Positions 27,159 through 36,346 of a stretch of DNA of 64,000 nt are shown here, piece by piece. The DNA lies in assembly GCF_008124625.1 (NCBI RefSeq), contig NZ_VNHM01000015.1, positions 1-64,000 of the forward strand, read 5' to 3'. Position numbers and translations under genes: made by a program. Position 1 is the first letter of the stretch. Each line of letters starts with the position of its first letter. This DNA is from Desulfallas thermosapovorans DSM 6562 (GTDB lineage: Bacteria > Bacillota > Desulfotomaculia > Desulfotomaculales > Desulfallaceae). The notes beneath the pieces are model-generated. The model had not been told where the DNA came from and did not search any database. It was given only the letters and a program-made list of their open reading frames with translations.

Positions 27159-28136
27159 TTACTTTTCTTTAATCAGCGAGTAGTGCGGCTTGTATTTTAA
27201 GTTATGTACCGTGTTGATAAAGCGCACCGTGCGGCTTTTGGCCCGCATCACCAGCGAGTAGGTTTCAGCCAGCTCACCGCCTCTGAAACGTACCCCTTTG
27301 AGCAACTCTCCGTCGGTTACGCCGGTGGCTGCGAAAATAGCATCATCCCCCTTGACCAGGTCGTCCATGGTTAAAATACGGTTGGGATCTTCGATGCCCA
27401 TACTCAGACAACGCTGGTATTCACTGTCGTCTTCGGGAACCAGGCGGGCTTGCATGTCGCCGCCCAGGGCTTTAAGGGCCGCTGCTGCAATCACTCCCTC
27501 GGGGGCGCCGCCGATGCCGGCGCAGATGTCAATACCCGTATCTTCAAAGGCGGTGGCCAGCGCTGCGGCTACGTCGCCGTCGCCGATGAGGCGTACCCGG
27601 GCACCGGCTCCCCTGACCGCTTCAATGAGCTTTTCGTGCCGGGGGCGATCCAGTATCATCACTGTGCAGTCCACAATGCGTTTATTGTGGGCCTTGGCTA
27701 CAATTTCCAGGGTCTTTTCAATGGGATCATCCAGGCTGATTTGGCCGGCGGCCCGGGGGCCCACAGCCAGTTTATCCATATACATGTCCGGGGCGTGCAG
27801 CAGGTTGCCCTTTTCGGCAATGGCAATCACTGACATGGCGTTGGGCAGGCCTTTGGCCAGAATGCTGGTACCCTCCAGCGGGTCCACTGCTACATCCACC
27901 TCCGGGGTGAGGGCGCAGCCCACCTTTTCGCCTATATATAACATGGGGGCCTCATCCATTTCACCTTCCCCGATAACCACGGTACCATTCAAGGACACTG
28001 AATCGAACATAGTGCGCATAGCATTGGTGGCTGCCTCATCGGCCTCGTTTTTGCGCCCGCGTCCCATCCACTGGGCGGCGGCCAGGGCAGCCATTTCGGT
28101 AACCCGCACCAATTCCAGCGTCAGTTCTCTTTCCAT
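27159..28136 (-). CDS. glpX: Class II fructose-1,6-bisphosphatase
   Basis: A 325-residue Li+-sensitive phosphatase of gluconeogenesis. Hallmarks are [18 protein letters not shown] near the N-terminus, [17 protein letters not shown] and [12 protein letters not shown], which contain the metal ligands, and later [18 protein letters not shown] 28136 follows AAAGGAGACG. It has a clear terminator and appears monocistronic. It belongs to central carbon metabolism rather than to the flanking arginine genes. Confidence 0.95.
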   Translation of the reverse strand: MERELTLELVRVTEMAALAAAQWMGRGRKNEADEAATNAMRTMFDSVSLNGTVVIGEGEMDEAPMLYIGEKVGCALTPEVDVAVDPLEGTSILAKGLPNAMSVIAIAEKGNLLHAPDMYMDKLAVGPRAAGQISLDDPIEKTLEIVAKAHNKRIVDCTVMILDRPRHEKLIEAVRGAGARVRLIGDGDVAAALATAFEDTGIDICAGIGGAPEGVIAAAALKALGGDMQARLVPEDDSEYQRCLSMGIEDPNRILTMDDLVKGDDAIFAATGVTDGELLKGVRFRGGELAETYSLVMRAKSRTVRFINTVHNLKYKPHYSLIKEK

Positions 28137-28370
28137 AAATGCACGTCTCCTTTATTAAAAAACTGTTTAATTAACTTTATTTTAACATATTTGCACACTA
28201 ATAAGTTATATAGTATAACATTTTCTTAAAAAAAACTTAATGTGTTATCACTTTTATGCTTGGCCATGTTGCATAGCCGCTGAATTATATAAGCTTCAGT
28301 CTGTAATTTATTATATTACCCGTTGCTTTCTTTAATGAGCAAAACACTAAACCTGGCTTTCAATAAAAAA

Positions 28371-28406
28371 CACCGCCCGATTTTTACGTGCATCAAATGG
28401 GCGGTG
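28371..28406 (-). terminator. Terminator of the 284-residue gene
   Basis: CACCGCCC and GGGCGGTG pair around an imperfect stem. The minus strand continues with TTTTTTATTG. The remaining AT-rich 28137-28370 DNA holds no gene. Confidence 0.75.
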
Positions 28407-28426
28407 GCGTGGTACAATTTACCCGC

Positions 28427-29281
28427 TTAGTAAGCAACAGGATGGTTATATTGCAATTCTTCCAACTCCAACCGGTACCAGGTGAAATCCCCGGTTTTTA
28501 GTTTCCAGGTCACCTCTCCTTTACCGGGAACCCGTATGCCTTGAAATTCTTTATAATCATTAACATTAACCAACCATGTTTCTAGGGTATATTGACCGCC
28601 AAATTCTCCATATCTGGGCGCGGTAAAACTGGTAACCTCGCCTTGCTCGTTGAAGTTAAAAACCCCCGTTGCCGTTACCCCTGCGTAACTTATAGCGGCT
28701 TCGGCCGTGTAGTCGTTTACTGGGGTCCAGGTAATATAATCGCTCAAAGCCGCTGTGGGGATCCATACTGTTTCCGCCAGAAATCGTACCAGTGAACCCT
28801 GGTCAACCTCCGGCCCCCTGGCGTCTACAACCTTAAATAAAGATAAAATTTTAATTAGTACATTGCCTTTGCCCCCGTGGTATTTATCCCTGGCTGCAAA
28901 ATGCACAAGCGGGGCGGCTTTGACCCTGGCTTTCCATAAATAGCCCGGCCGGTCTATGGTGAAGTATTGTTCCGCTTCAAGTTGCAGCCATGGATTTTCC
29001 GGTTTCATTTTCATCACGGCTTTTTGTTTTGACCGGGCGGAGGAAAACCTTGGCTTGCCCATCACCTGGGAGTAATGAAGCCACCTTTGCACTGCGGGTG
29101 GCAGTTTTTCCAAATCGTCCGGTTTTATTATTTCTTCTTTGTGAACCAGGCCCGCAAAAAATTCATTGACTTCTTGTTTTACCTTTTGACTAAACAAAAT
29201 GTTGGCAATTCGGGCTATAAACGAAACCAGTGCCAAAATAATAGTTACAACTCCGGCTATTGCAAGCGCAATACTCCCCAT
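28427..29281 (-). CDS. Conserved protein with one N-terminal membrane helix (DUF6544-like)
   Basis: A 284-residue protein. One N-terminal transmembrane helix (SIALAIAGVVTIILALVSFI) is followed by PPAVQRWLHYS and a beta-rich soluble domain. That domain contains DQGSLVRFLAETVWIPTAAL and GKGEVTWKLKTGDFTWYRLEL. I recall this pattern from an uncharacterised family (DUF6544/6920); the number is from memory. The start ATG 29281 follows AAAGGAGA. Location is probably membrane-anchored, domain side not determined. No function is known. Confidence 0.7.
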   Translation of the reverse strand: MGSIALAIAGVVTIILALVSFIARIANILFSQKVKQEVNEFFAGLVHKEEIIKPDDLEKLPPAVQRWLHYSQVMGKPRFSSARSKQKAVMKMKPENPWLQLEAEQYFTIDRPGYLWKARVKAAPLVHFAARDKYHGGKGNVLIKILSLFKVVDARGPEVDQGSLVRFLAETVWIPTAALSDYITWTPVNDYTAEAAISYAGVTATGVFNFNEQGEVTSFTAPRYGEFGGQYTLETWLVNVNDYKEFQGIRVPGKGEVTWKLKTGDFTWYRLELEELQYNHPVAY

Positions 29282-29563
29282 AGGTTTTCGTCTCCTTTAT
29301 AATTTATTACCGCGGCGAACCCGTCTTTCCTTTGATTTGCAATATGCAGCCATAATCAATAATTGTATTATAACAAATGGGTGCTTTGATGGAAAATAAA
29401 AAGCCCGGGGGTTCAACCGGGGTTGTAATTATTTTTTCGACCTTTTTCCAACTTTGGTACAGCCATGTTATAATATTTTAGCATGATTACCGGTAAAATG
29501 ATGCAATAGCAAGTGTTTAACAGGACCTTCATTGCCAACAGTTAATAAGAAGAGGTGGTTTTA

Positions 29564-30940
29564 ATGGCCAAGCTGTGGAGCGGGCGCTTTCAAAAGGATA
29601 CGGACCGGCTGATGGATGATTTTCATTCCTCCATTTCCTTTGACAGCCGCCTTTATAAATATGACATCACCGGCAGTATTGCCCACGCCAAAATGCTGGC
29701 GCGGGTGGGCATTATCAGCGACCGGGAGGCCGGTGCCATTATTGACGGGCTTTCAGGTATACTGGAGGATATCGAAGCCGGCCGGGTGGAATTTTCCGTG
29801 GCCGCCGAAGATATTCATATGAACATGGAACAGTTGTTAATAGATAGAATCGGAGATGTGGGCAAAAAACTGCACACCGCCCGCAGCCGTAACGACCAGG
29901 TGGCGCTGGATGTGCGCATGTACCTGCGGGATGAAATAGACGAAACCGGGCAATTGCTGGCCAAACTTACGGGGGTGCTGCTGGATGTGGCCGAGCAGCA
30001 CCTGGATACCGTAATGCCCGGTTATACCCACCTCCAGCGGGCCCAACCCATCACCCTGGCCCACCATTTACTGGCTTACTGCCAGATGTTCGAGCGGGAT
30101 AGACAGCGCCTGGCGGACTGCCGCCGGCGGGTTAACGTGCTGCCCCTGGGGGCCGGGGCGCTGGCCGGCACCACCTTCCCCCTGGACCGGGAATATGTGG
30201 CCCGGGAGTTGGGTTTTGACGCCGTGACGGAAAACAGTTTGGATGCGGTTAGCGACCGGGATTTTGCCGTGGAGTTCGCCGCTGCCGCTTCCCTGATTAT
30301 GGTGCACCTGAGCCGTTTTTGTGAAGAAATTATTCTTTGGTCCTCGGCGGAGTTTGGTTTTATCGAACTGGATGATGCCTACAGCACGGGCAGCAGTATG
30401 ATGCCCCAGAAAAAAAATCCCGATGTGGCCGAGTTGATTCGGGGCAAAAGCGGCCGGGTATTCGGGGATCTCACCGCTCTTTTAACCATGCTTAAAGGCC
30501 TTCCCCTGGCTTACAACAAAGACATGCAGGAGGATAAGGAGGCCCTGTTTGATGCGGTGGATACCGTGAAAAAGTGCCTGCTGATTTTTCAGCCCCTGGT
30601 GGCCACGATGCGGGTTAGAAAGGAAAACATGGCCCGGGCGGCCCGGGGCGGGTTTACCAATGCCACCGACCTGGCCGATTACCTGGTCCAGCAGGGCGTG
30701 CCCTTTCGGGAAGCCCATGCTATAGTGGGCCGGGCGGTGGCTTACTGCCTGGAACACAATAAAGCACTGGATGAATTGAGTTTGGAGGTTTTACGCGATT
30801 TTTCCCCGGTCATCAACGAAGATGTTTACGAAGCCATCGGGGTATCCCGCTGCGTAGCGGCCCGAAATGTTATTGGCGGCCCTGCTCCCGAGGCGGTGCA
30901 AAAGGCCATTCGGGCCGCCCGGGAGAAGCTTGACGGGTAG
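29564..30940 (+). CDS. argH: Argininosuccinate lyase
   Basis: A 458-residue fumarase-superfamily enzyme that splits argininosuccinate into arginine and fumarate. The signature GSSMMPQKKNPD is present, as are TARSRNDQVALD and the catalytic His region PGYTHLQRAQP. ATG 29564 is preferred over GTG 29555, which lies inside the ribosome site AGAGGTGG. It is displaced 5.9 kb from argG. A TATAAT at 29469-29474 could be its own -10. I saw no convincing ARG box. Confidence 0.96.
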   Translation: MAKLWSGRFQKDTDRLMDDFHSSISFDSRLYKYDITGSIAHAKMLARVGIISDREAGAIIDGLSGILEDIEAGRVEFSVAAEDIHMNMEQLLIDRIGDVGKKLHTARSRNDQVALDVRMYLRDEIDETGQLLAKLTGVLLDVAEQHLDTVMPGYTHLQRAQPITLAHHLLAYCQMFERDRQRLADCRRRVNVLPLGAGALAGTTFPLDREYVARELGFDAVTENSLDAVSDRDFAVEFAAAASLIMVHLSRFCEEIILWSSAEFGFIELDDAYSTGSSMMPQKKNPDVAELIRGKSGRVFGDLTALLTMLKGLPLAYNKDMQEDKEALFDAVDTVKKCLLIFQPLVATMRVRKENMARAARGGFTNATDLADYLVQQGVPFREAHAIVGRAVAYCLEHNKALDELSLEVLRDFSPVINEDVYEAIGVSRCVAARNVIGGPAPEAVQKAIRAAREKLDG

Positions 30941-30998
30941 TGTTGCAAATTTACCTTCCTTGATGGTGCCGGGTGGTGAAAGTCTGAAATAAATTCAT

Positions 30999-31073
30999 TC
31001 ATGGCGTTTTGTGCTCTGGAAAGGCATGCATATACTGTTGAAAGTCGAAGGCTTTAAAACGGCAGGCACCCGG
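30999..31073 (+). repeat. Paired conserved element, copy 1
   Basis: About 70 bases similar to 39558-39630, centred on TTTTGTGC...AAAGGCATGCATATA. Both copies begin ATG and read as a short peptide with FCA and RHAY in common. There is no good ribosome site. It precedes the DUF445 gene, whose in-frame upstream extension covers it. Confidence 0.5.
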
Positions 31074-31118
31074 CACCGGAGGATTATAGCAAATCTTATA
31101 TATAAGGATGATTTGTTT

Positions 31119-32669
31119 ATGAATTGGCTGCAAGTAGCTTTAACGGTGTTGTCGGGGGCAGTTATCGGATACACCACCAACTGGATTGCCATTCGCATGT
31201 TATTCCGGCCCCTGAAAGAAAAAAGATTTTTCGGCCTGCGGGTGCCCTTTACCCCGGGGGTTATCCCCCGGGGTAAAGGACGCCTGGCCGGTGCCGTGGG
31301 CAATGCGGTGGGTGGCATGCTGCTCACTGAAGAAAAGGTGGTGCAGCACCTGTTGCGGCCTGAAGTGGAAGAACAAATGCGGCGCTTTCTGGCCGAGGGG
31401 ATGGTTAAAATACGCGAGGGTGGTGTCAGCGTTGGCGAGGCACTGGGCGGCCCCGAAGGTGATACGCAGCTCCAGCGCGAGTTAACGGAACTGGTTTCCG
31501 GTGTGGCAGTGAAACTGGTCAGGGGTGAGGCAGCCCGGCGGGCGGCGGGGCGCCTGGCCCGGGAAGCCGCCGGTTACCTGCTGGAGCAAACTGTGGCAGA
31601 TACACTTGATCATGCCAAAGCCGAAAACATGGTGGCCGCTTTGGAGCAACTGCCCGCTACGGTACTGCAGCAGCCGGCAGTAAAGCGGGAGTTGGAGCGT
31701 ATACTGGCCGGGCAAATGGAAAAATTTTTGGCCAGCAACCGGCCGTTGGAATACTATCTACCCGGGGCCGTGCGGGAAGGCATCCATCAATTTATCAATG
31801 ACCAGGCTCCCCGCATTATTGCGGTCATAGAGCAATATATCAATTCCCCGGCAGCCCGGCGGGCCATGAAAGACAAGATTGAAGGATTTTTTGAAAGCTC
31901 AGCCATTAAGAGGTTCGTCAACGGCCTGTTTCAACTTATGGGTAACGGCTCGGACATGCTGGTGCAGCGGCTGGCCGGTGAAATAGCCCGGTTTTTTGCC
32001 GATGAAAAAAACCGGGCGGAGATTGTGGAGCGCTTGCACTTGCTGGTGGATGAAGTGCTTGGAAAAAGGGTCAGCGATATTACCGCGGGATTGGATGAGG
32101 CCGGTAAGCGGGAAAAGGCCGCCGAAATAGCCGCGTGGGCCGTGGACAAGCTGGGTGACCCTGCTGTGACGGACGCTTTGGCCGGTGCCGCCGGGGAAAT
32201 ATTAGAAAAATGCCGCAGCCGGACCTGGCGGGAACTGGCGGGCCGGGCTGATCCCGGGTGGCCGGCCAAACTGACTGCATATTTCGAGCGCCTGGTGGAG
32301 AACCTTTGGGAGCAAAACCAGCCGGCACAGCATGTGGAAGCGCTGGTGCGGCATGAAATGGCAGCCCTCTGGCAACTGCCCCTGGGCCGCATACTGGATT
32401 TTCTGCCGGGTGATTTTGTCACCGGCTCCGGTGGCACGGTCACCAGGCTATACCGCCTGGTGGTGCAAAAACAGGTGCCGGGGTTGCTGCGTTTCATTGA
32501 TATTAAGAGCATGGTGCGGCAGCGGGTGGAAGAGTTGGATGAACTGCAGGTGGAAGAGATGTTGCTGGGTATTATGCGCCGGGAACTGGTGGCCATCACC
32601 TGGCTGGGTGCGCTGTTGGGGGCGGTGCTGGGCGTGGTTACAGTTACCATGCAATATTTGATGAATTAA
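31119..32669 (+). CDS. DUF445 family membrane protein
   Basis: A 516-residue protein with an N-terminal membrane helix and the DUF445 (YheB/YtxA-like) signature GYTTNWIAIRMLFRPL, then PFTPGVIPRGKGRLAGAVG. A long amphipathic helical middle follows, and a second hydrophobic helix lies near the C-terminus (WLGALLGAVLGVVTVTMQYL). ATG 31119 behind AAGGATG is the natural start; the frame is open upstream to 31011 but that stretch includes the paired element. The function of the family is not established. Confidence 0.85.
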   Translation: MNWLQVALTVLSGAVIGYTTNWIAIRMLFRPLKEKRFFGLRVPFTPGVIPRGKGRLAGAVGNAVGGMLLTEEKVVQHLLRPEVEEQMRRFLAEGMVKIREGGVSVGEALGGPEGDTQLQRELTELVSGVAVKLVRGEAARRAAGRLAREAAGYLLEQTVADTLDHAKAENMVAALEQLPATVLQQPAVKRELERILAGQMEKFLASNRPLEYYLPGAVREGIHQFINDQAPRIIAVIEQYINSPAARRAMKDKIEGFFESSAIKRFVNGLFQLMGNGSDMLVQRLAGEIARFFADEKNRAEIVERLHLLVDEVLGKRVSDITAGLDEAGKREKAAEIAAWAVDKLGDPAVTDALAGAAGEILEKCRSRTWRELAGRADPGWPAKLTAYFERLVENLWEQNQPAQHVEALVRHEMAALWQLPLGRILDFLPGDFVTGSGGTVTRLYRLVVQKQVPGLLRFIDIKSMVRQRVEELDELQVEEMLLGIMRRELVAITWLGALLGAVLGVVTVTMQYLMN

Positions 32670-32740
32670 AACATAAAACTGTTGACCTTTATAATGGTTT
32701 TACTGTATACTGAATTGTAAGTTTTTACGTTAAAGGTTAT

Positions 32741-33016
32741 GAAGGGGAGCAATACCTGCAAGCCGCGCCACAGAGAGCTGGGGGTGCTGAAAACCAGTGC
32801 CGGAACAGGTTAGGCATCGCCCCGGAACTGCTTTGTCGAAAGGCTGTCCGCCCGGTAGGCAAAGCCGGGAACAGGTGGCCCGTTATTGCTACCGTGTCGC
32901 TGACACACTCAAGAGGTTTTCGCCAAGGGCGCGAAAACAAGCAGGGTGGTACCGCGGGAGGAATTTAACACCTCTCGTCCCTGGTGGTTATTTCACCAGG
33001 GACGAGAGGTTTCATT
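32741..33016 (+). promoter_or_regulatory. T-box leader of the branched-chain amino acid operon
   Basis: Stem I starts around GGGGAGCAATACC (32744-32756) and contains AGAGAGCTGGGGGTGCTG. The conserved T-box AGGGTGGTACCGCG is at 32943-32956. A terminator stem (CCTCTCGTCCCTGG paired with CCAGGGACGAGAGG, 32971-33009) follows. Uncharged tRNA should favour the antiterminator. The specifier is not settled: ATC (32816-32818, Ile) fits the alignment to known stem I sequences, and CTC (32908-32910, Leu) is a weaker alternative. Confidence 0.9.
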
Positions 33017-33094
33017 ATTTATACGGTAAAACACGCTTCTTCCTATACAGGTGAAATGATGATTTCATTTGTTAATGATGAACACTAACACTAC

Positions 33095-33251
33095 TATGGA
33101 GGGAAGTGTACCTAGGGTTCCGCCTCCCATGGGAGGGACTGGACCGAGCGGTACAGGCCGCCGGGGAATAACCACCGGGGGTTACACCGTGGGGATAAAA
33201 GACCCAAGCGGATAGGTTCCACCCTTGGAAAATATCAGCGGGGTCTTATTT
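33095..33251 (+). promoter_or_regulatory. ykkC-class riboswitch, probably ppGpp-sensing (subtype 2a)
   Basis: Conserved ykkC blocks occur in order: ACCTAGGGTTCCG (33110-33122), ACTGGACCGAGCGG, ACACCG and GGGGATAAAAGACCC. P1 can form from ACCTA (33110-33114) and TAGGT (33213-33217). The 3' P1 strand overlaps the left arm of a terminator (33199-33214 with 33233-33247, then TTATTTATTTT), so ligand binding should turn expression on. Guanidine, ppGpp and PRPP subtypes share this core. The ilv context is the reason for choosing ppGpp. Confidence 0.8.
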
Positions 33252-33356
33252 ATTTTAATAGCATTATGAAGGCTATATACGGGGGTGAAAAGACGGTAGT
33301 TTGTCCGGGCGTTGGATGCGGTTTTTAATAAACTAATGTTAACTTATTTTTAACAG

Positions 33357-33379
33357 TTCAGTAATTAAAATTAACTGAA
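33357..33379 (+). promoter_or_regulatory. Near-palindrome before ilvE
   Basis: TTCAGTAATT-AA-AATTAACTGAA is an inverted repeat with one bulged base, 21 bases before the ilvE start and after the riboswitch terminator. It could be an operator or an mRNA hairpin. Confidence 0.35.
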
Positions 33380-33400
33380 TCATAACAGGAGTGTGAAAAC

Positions 33401-34279
33401 ATGAGCCTTATAATTTATTTGGATGGTAAATATGTACCCGAGGAAGAGGCCGTCGTATCAGTATTTGACCACGGTTTGCTGTATGGTGACGGTGTGTTTG
33501 AAGGCATCCGGGCCTATAACAACCGGGTTTTTAAACTGTCCGAGCACCTGGAGCGGCTGTATGAATCGGCCCATACCCTGGCCCTGGTGATTCCCATCAG
33601 TATTGAAGAAATGCAGGAAGTGGTGCTGGAAACGCTGCGCCGTAATAATTTGCGGGATGCCTATATCCGCCTGGTGGTGACCAGGGGTAAAGGGGATCTG
33701 GGCCTGGACCCCCGTAAGTGTCCCAGAGCCACTGTTTTCTGTATTGCGGCCTCCATCCAACTTTATCCCGAGGAATTGTATGAGCAAGGCCTGGAGATGA
33801 TTACCGTGGCCACCCGGCGCAATCTAAGCGAGGCCTGCAACCCCAGGGTCAAATCCCTCAATTACTTAAATAATATCTATGCTAAAATAGAGGCCAATTT
33901 AGCCGGTGTGCCCGAGGCCATCATGCTCAATCAAGAGGGTTACGTGGCCGAGGCCACCGGGGATAATCTTTTCCTGGTCAAAAAGGGTAAATTGATTACT
34001 CCGCCCATACATGCCGGGTTATTGGAAGGTGTTACCCGCAATGCTGTAATAGAATTGGCCCGAAATAAAGGCATTGTGGTGGAGGAAAAGATGTTCACCC
34101 GGCATGATGTGTATAATGCCGACGAGTGCTTCCTCACCGGTACGGCAGCCGAATTAATCCCCTGCGTGCGGGTGGACGGGCGCGCCATAGGCAGCGGCAA
34201 GCCCGGCGAAGTATTCTGGGGTTTGCTGAAAGATTTCCGGGAATTGACCAAAGTGGACGGACCGGTTATTTTCGAATAA
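33401..34279 (+). CDS. ilvE: Branched-chain amino acid aminotransferase
   Basis: A 292-residue class IV PLP aminotransferase that interconverts leucine, isoleucine and valine with their keto acids. FDHGLLYGDGVFEGIRAYN, the PLP lysine in NPRVKSLNYLNNIYAK and EATGDNLFLVKKG are present. ATG 33401 follows CAGGAGTG. It is first in the ilv-leu operon and directly behind the T-box and ykkC leader, so transcription through it should depend on tRNA charging and on the aptamer ligand. Confidence 0.94.
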   Translation: MSLIIYLDGKYVPEEEAVVSVFDHGLLYGDGVFEGIRAYNNRVFKLSEHLERLYESAHTLALVIPISIEEMQEVVLETLRRNNLRDAYIRLVVTRGKGDLGLDPRKCPRATVFCIAASIQLYPEELYEQGLEMITVATRRNLSEACNPRVKSLNYLNNIYAKIEANLAGVPEAIMLNQEGYVAEATGDNLFLVKKGKLITPPIHAGLLEGVTRNAVIELARNKGIVVEEKMFTRHDVYNADECFLTGTAAELIPCVRVDGRAIGSGKPGEVFWGLLKDFRELTKVDGPVIFE

Positions 34280-34289
34280 ACAGGGAACG

Positions 34290-34325
34290 AAGGGACGGTT
34301 ATCCTGCTTCCGTGCCCTTGCTTCC
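34290..34325. repeat. Short palindromic repeat, copy 3
   Basis: AGGGACGGTTATCCTGCTTCC matches the reverse complement of copies at 781-810 and 8900-8928. It lies between ilvE and ilvD and is followed by a second CTTGCTTCC. Confidence 0.45.
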
Positions 34326-34431
34326 ATAACGGGAAGATGGCCATAAAGCAGGCTTTTAAACCGTATTTCCCCTGGATAAAGCATAAAAGGGACAGTGTAA
34401 GTAGATTAGCCATTTAGATAGGAGGATTAAA

Positions 34432-36096
34432 ATGCGCAGTGATGCCATGAAAAAGGGGCTCAGCAAAGCCCCCCACCGCTCTTTGTTCAAAGCGCTGGGT
34501 ATGACCGAGCAGGAGCTGGAGCGGCCCATCATTGGAGTAGTCAACTCATATAACGAAATAGTGCCCGGACACATGCACCTGCGCGAAATCACCGAGGCGG
34601 TCAAGGCCGGTGTCCGCATGAACGGCGGCACCCCCGTAGAGTTTCCCTCCATTGCGGTGTGCGACGGCATTGCCATGAATCATGAGGGTATGAAATACTC
34701 CCTGGCCAGCCGTGAAATAATCGCCGACTCCATCGAAGTGATGAGCATGGCCCATCCCTTCGACGGGCTGGTGCTGGTTACATCCTGTGACAAGGTGGTG
34801 CCCGGTATGTTGATGGCCGCGGCCCGGCTGGATATCCCTGCCATCGTGGTCAGCGGCGGGCCCATGCTGCCAGGTCGTTACCAGGGACGGGATATGTCCC
34901 TCAGTAATATATTCGAGGCTGTGGGGGCGGTGCGGGCCGGTAACATGACCGAGGCCGAGCTGGCCGAGGTTGAAGAATCGGTATGCCCGGGCTGTGGTTC
35001 CTGTGCCGGAATGTTCACCGCCAACTCCATGAACTGCCTCACTGAAGCCCTGGGTATGGCCCTGCCCGGCAACGGCTCGCTGCCCGCGGTTTCCGCGGCC
35101 CGCCGGCGCCTGGCTAAATTAACCGGCATGCGGGTGGTGGATTTGGTACGGGAAAACCTGCGCCCCTCGGATATTCTTACGGCCAGGGCATTTGCCAACG
35201 GCCTGGCCCTGGATATGGCTTTGGGCTGCTCCACCAACACGGTGCTGCATTTGCCCGCCATTGCCCACGAGGCCGGGGTGGAAATAAACCTGGATATTAT
35301 CAACCAGGTCAGTGAAAAAAACCCCAACCTGTGCAAGCTGAGTCCCATGGGCCAGCATTTTATGCGGGATTTGGATGAAGCCGGGGGTGTACCGGCGGTA
35401 CTCCGGGAACTGGTGGACCACGGGCTGGCTGACGGCAGTACCATGACCGTTACCGGTAAAACACTGGGGGAAAATGTGGCGGGTGCTGCTATAAAACGCA
35501 GTGATGTCATTCGCAGCGTAACTGACCCGTACAGTGCCAGCGGCGGTATTGCCGTGCTGTACGGTAACCTGGCCCCCGGAGGAGCGGTGGTGAAAAAGGC
35601 CGGGGTGGATCCGGAAATGCTTAAGCACCGCGGCCCGGCCCGGGTATTCAATTCCGAAGAAGAGGCCTGCCAGGCCCTGATTGACAAGCAAATTCAAAAG
35701 GGCGATGTTATTGTCATCAGGTACGAAGGCCCCAAAGGCGGCCCGGGCATGCGGGAAATGCTCACCCCCACTGCCACGGTAGCCGGGCTAGGTTTGGATA
35801 AAGACGTGGCCCTGATTACCGACGGGCGGTTTTCCGGTGCCACCCGGGGTGCTTCCATCGGGCACGTTGCCCCGGAGGCTGCCGAGGGCGGCCCCATTGC
35901 CGCGCTGCAGGACGGGGATATGATTGAAATAGATATACCCGGGTGCAAGCTGAATGTGCTTTTAAGTGAAGATGAGCTGGCGGCCCGGCTGGCCCGGTGG
36001 GTGAAGCCCGCGCCCAGGGTAACCAGAGGTTACCTGGCCCGGTATGCCCAGCTGGTAACGTCGGCGGGCACCGGAGCTGTTCTGAAAAAACTGTAG
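34432..36096 (+). CDS. ilvD: Dihydroxy-acid dehydratase
   Basis: A 554-residue Fe-S dehydratase that makes 2-ketoisovalerate and 2-keto-3-methylvalerate. Cluster cysteines appear in [10 protein letters not shown] and [18 protein letters not shown], and PGHMHL and [10 protein letters not shown] are typical. ATG 34432 lies behind AGGAGG. It is second in the operon. The 152-base gap after ilvE contains only the short repeat copy. Confidence 0.96.
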   Translation: MRSDAMKKGLSKAPHRSLFKALGMTEQELERPIIGVVNSYNEIVPGHMHLREITEAVKAGVRMNGGTPVEFPSIAVCDGIAMNHEGMKYSLASREIIADSIEVMSMAHPFDGLVLVTSCDKVVPGMLMAAARLDIPAIVVSGGPMLPGRYQGRDMSLSNIFEAVGAVRAGNMTEAELAEVEESVCPGCGSCAGMFTANSMNCLTEALGMALPGNGSLPAVSAARRRLAKLTGMRVVDLVRENLRPSDILTARAFANGLALDMALGCSTNTVLHLPAIAHEAGVEINLDIINQVSEKNPNLCKLSPMGQHFMRDLDEAGGVPAVLRELVDHGLADGSTMTVTGKTLGENVAGAAIKRSDVIRSVTDPYSASGGIAVLYGNLAPGGAVVKKAGVDPEMLKHRGPARVFNSEEEACQALIDKQIQKGDVIVIRYEGPKGGPGMREMLTPTATVAGLGLDKDVALITDGRFSGATRGASIGHVAPEAAEGGPIAALQDGDMIEIDIPGCKLNVLLSEDELAARLARWVKPAPRVTRGYLARYAQLVTSAGTGAVLKKL

Positions 36097-36201
36097 AAAA
36101 TAAAGCGCCAAACTGTCGTCCATTATACTCTACAATGCCATCTAATATATTTAAACTCCGCCGGGGCTGCCGGTTCCGGCGGGGTGGAATTTGCCAATGT
36201 G

Positions 36202-36239
36202 AATACGTGCTGCCGTGATTCGCCGGCAGCAGTCGTATT
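36202..36239. other. Long hairpin between ilvD and ilvB
   Basis: AATACG-TGCTGCCG pairs with CGGCAGCA-GT-CGTATT with only a GT bulge. A second GC stem, CCGCCGG/CCGGCGG, lies at about 36159-36183. Neither has a U-tract, so an mRNA processing or stability element is more likely than a terminator. Confidence 0.45.
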
Positions 36240-36346
36240 ACCCAAAAACTACATACCACACCAATTGTGGTAACAAATTCGGTCTGAAAATAACAGATAT
36301 GCGACAGGCCGGCTATTAAAATAAATTTACCGGAGGTGGAAGGGGT

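Noticed and set aside
29399-29440. Hairpin GCCCGG/CCGGGG as an argH attenuator
   Set aside because: The stem is only about five clean base pairs and lies before the likely -10 element, so it would not be in the transcript.
31011-31118. 36-residue extension of the DUF445 protein
   Set aside because: The DUF445 N-terminus begins at MNWLQVAL behind AAGGATG. The upstream frame lies in the paired element.
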